From: Candidatus Saccharimonadota bacterium | GTDB lineage: Bacteria; Patescibacteriota; Saccharimonadia; Saccharimonadales; Saccharimonadaceae | Length of the DNA: 6,521 nt | Assembly: GCA_017510305.1 (NCBI GenBank) | Contig: JAFWNO010000020.1 | Location: 1-6,521, forward strand | Reading direction: 5' to 3' | Shown here: positions 5,563 through 6,521 of the stretch, in pieces | Layout: every line of letters begins with the position of its first letter | How positions within the stretch are numbered: the stretch's first letter is position 1 | Translations under genes and position numbers: made by a program | The notes under the pieces: model-generated | The model's database searches: none | What the model was told of the DNA's origin: nothing | What the model saw: the letters and a program-made list of their open reading frames with translations, nothing else

Positions 5563-6521
5563 ATGAAAAAAATCATTATTTCTAGGCTATTCCTATACAA
5601 ATACAGATTTATTATTGGGTATATCTTGCTAGGGTTGGCGCTTGTGGGGACGATTTTCTTTTTGCCAATCATTACTCCGGGTGGAATCTCTGAGGCAGAG
5701 ATGGAATCTACCATAGTTAGTAATAATACGGGTGTGGATGCGTTTTTGAATGGTAATATTGTCGATCTACCTTATCATGCTTTGCAACATCTCTCTATTC
5801 ATTTTCTTGGTTTAAATAGTTATGCGATAAAACTCCCGAGTATCGTGATTGGGGCAATGCTGGCTTTTCTCTTGATTTTACTACTAAACCGGTGGTTTAA
5901 GAATAACGTGGCGTTGATTGCTAGTATTATTACGGTGCTATCTACGCCATTTCTGTATCTGGCGGGCTCTGGCACACCTTTGATTATGCTGGTATTTTGG
6001 CCGACGTTGCTTTTGTGGCTGGGCTCGAAGATTCAGGGCGTGAAAAAGCCGAATTCTATCTATTGCTTTATCTTTGCATTCTTGCTGCTATTTTCCCTGC
6101 TGACGCCGCACCTTGTTTACCTAGCGGCGTTTATATTTATCTTTGTACTCTTGCAGCCACATCTTCGCCATACATTAAAGACTTTGCCGCGTGTTCCGTT
6201 TATCATTATTACTATTATTATCCTTGCTGGGGTGGGAGCGATTGGTTTTTGCCTGAGCCGTAATCCTTCCGCGATTACTACACTACTGCTTGTGGAAGAT
6301 TTTAGTATTGATAAATTTTTCTCTAATCTTGCTGCTGCGGTGCCACCACTATTTTCTTCTACTGGGAATGTAGAGAGCACTTTCCTGTCGCCGCTGATTG
6401 GCCTGCCACTTTTGGCGCTGGCCTTTACTGGGCTGATTTCTACGGCGAGAGGCTTCTTTGCGTCACGTAATTCTATTGCTAGCTGTCTAATAGTCTTTAC
6501 GGTGTTACTGGCTGGGCTAGA
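5563..6521 (+). CDS. GT39/ArnT-like polytopic membrane glycosyltransferase (GT-C fold), N-terminal 319 residues
   Basis: The frame is open from the ATG at 5563 to the right edge (319 codons plus two bases). Seen: a basic N-terminus, a transmembrane helix at about 17-36, an external loop of about 50 residues, then hydrophobic segments at about 91-110, 116-134, 138-154, 166-180, 184-199, 212-230, 276-294 and from 304 on. The block DLPYHALQHLSIHFLGLNSY (68-87) followed by IKLPSIVIGA matches the PMT_2 pattern of GT39/ArnT-like enzymes (P-Y/L-H then FG-S-Y-A-RLPS-G). These use polyprenyl-phosphate sugars to glycosylate lipids or proteins on the outer face of the membrane. Family members usually carry an acidic pair in the first loop; ISEAEM at 42-47 is the likely equivalent. 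The donor and acceptor cannot be deduced. Such enzymes are usually 450-700 residues, so about half or more is seen. Another GT-C family is possible. Confidence 0.82.
   Translation, partial: MKKIIISRLFLYKYRFIIGYILLGLALVGTIFFLPIITPGGISEAEMESTIVSNNTGVDAFLNGNIVDLPYHALQHLSIHFLGLNSYAIKLPSIVIGAMLAFLLILLLNRWFKNNVALIASIITVLSTPFLYLAGSGTPLIMLVFWPTLLLWLGSKIQGVKKPNSIYCFIFAFLLLFSLLTPHLVYLAAFIFIFVLLQPHLRHTLKTLPRVPFIIITIIILAGVGAIGFCLSRNPSAITTLLLVEDFSIDKFFSNLAAAVPPLFSSTGNVESTFLSPLIGLPLLALAFTGLISTARGFFASRNSIASCLIVFTVLLAGL

Noticed and set aside
5997..6263. 88-codon plus-strand open frame, and an 87-codon minus-strand frame at 6117-6380, inside the glycosyltransferase region
   Set aside because: The frame starting at 5563 is open to the window edge and gives a coherent polytopic membrane protein with family motifs. 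The others are shadow frames.
1..6521. tRNA or rRNA genes, CRISPR repeats, insertion sequences, phage or defence genes
   Set aside because: I looked for them on both strands and saw no cloverleaf-like sequence, regularly spaced repeats, transposase motifs or defence-gene domains; nearly all sequence is accounted for by seven core genes.

Overview
The window looks like an ordinary core-genome segment of a small-genome Patescibacteria (CPR) bacterium, most likely Candidatus Saccharibacteria (TM7). The main evidence is the SecA N-terminus. Besides the universal SecA motifs it carries an acidic/His-rich insertion (residues about 222-247, containing [14 protein letters not shown]) between the DEAD-motor Walker A and B boxes, a form I associate with Saccharibacterial SecA from memory. 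Compact spacing, AT-rich promoters and standard-code genes without in-frame TGA fit that assignment and argue against the TGA-recoding CPR lineages (Gracilibacteria, Absconditabacteria).

Layout from left to right: secA (minus, 3' end beyond the left edge) and hpf (minus) form a head-to-tail pair, hpf first. Divergent from hpf is serS (plus). serS converges on an nrnA-like DHH/DHHA1 phosphoesterase gene (minus). Divergent from that is a gene for an unrecognised 149-residue four-helix membrane protein (plus), which ends in a clear intrinsic terminator. It converges on rmuC (minus). Divergent from rmuC is a GT39/ArnT-like polytopic glycosyltransferase gene (plus) that runs off the right edge. 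All gaps are 20-100 bases, so no stretch of 300 bases lacks a gene. I see no tRNA, rRNA, CRISPR array, insertion sequence or long repeat.

The genes serve housekeeping roles: protein export (SecA), ribosome hibernation (HPF), tRNA charging (SerRS), turnover of nanoRNA or cyclic-dinucleotide products (NrnA-like), DNA maintenance (RmuC) and probable cell-surface glycosylation (GT39). Apart from hpf-secA they do not form an obvious pathway. Orientation alternates almost gene by gene, so most are probably transcribed singly.

The most interesting signals are regulatory. Every gene has a perfect TATAAT close to its start, and in five of seven (secA, serS, nrnA, rmuC, the glycosyltransferase) only 7-9 bases separate it from the ATG, predicting leaderless or nearly leaderless mRNAs. 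The best-looking promoter in the window (TGGACA, 17 bases, TATAAT with an upstream TG) lies just after the serS stop codon and points antisense into nrnA, where no ordinary gene follows. Protein oddities are a roughly 40-residue lysine-rich insertion in SecA and loss of the motif I histidine in the NrnA-like protein. I see no convincing new multi-gene system.
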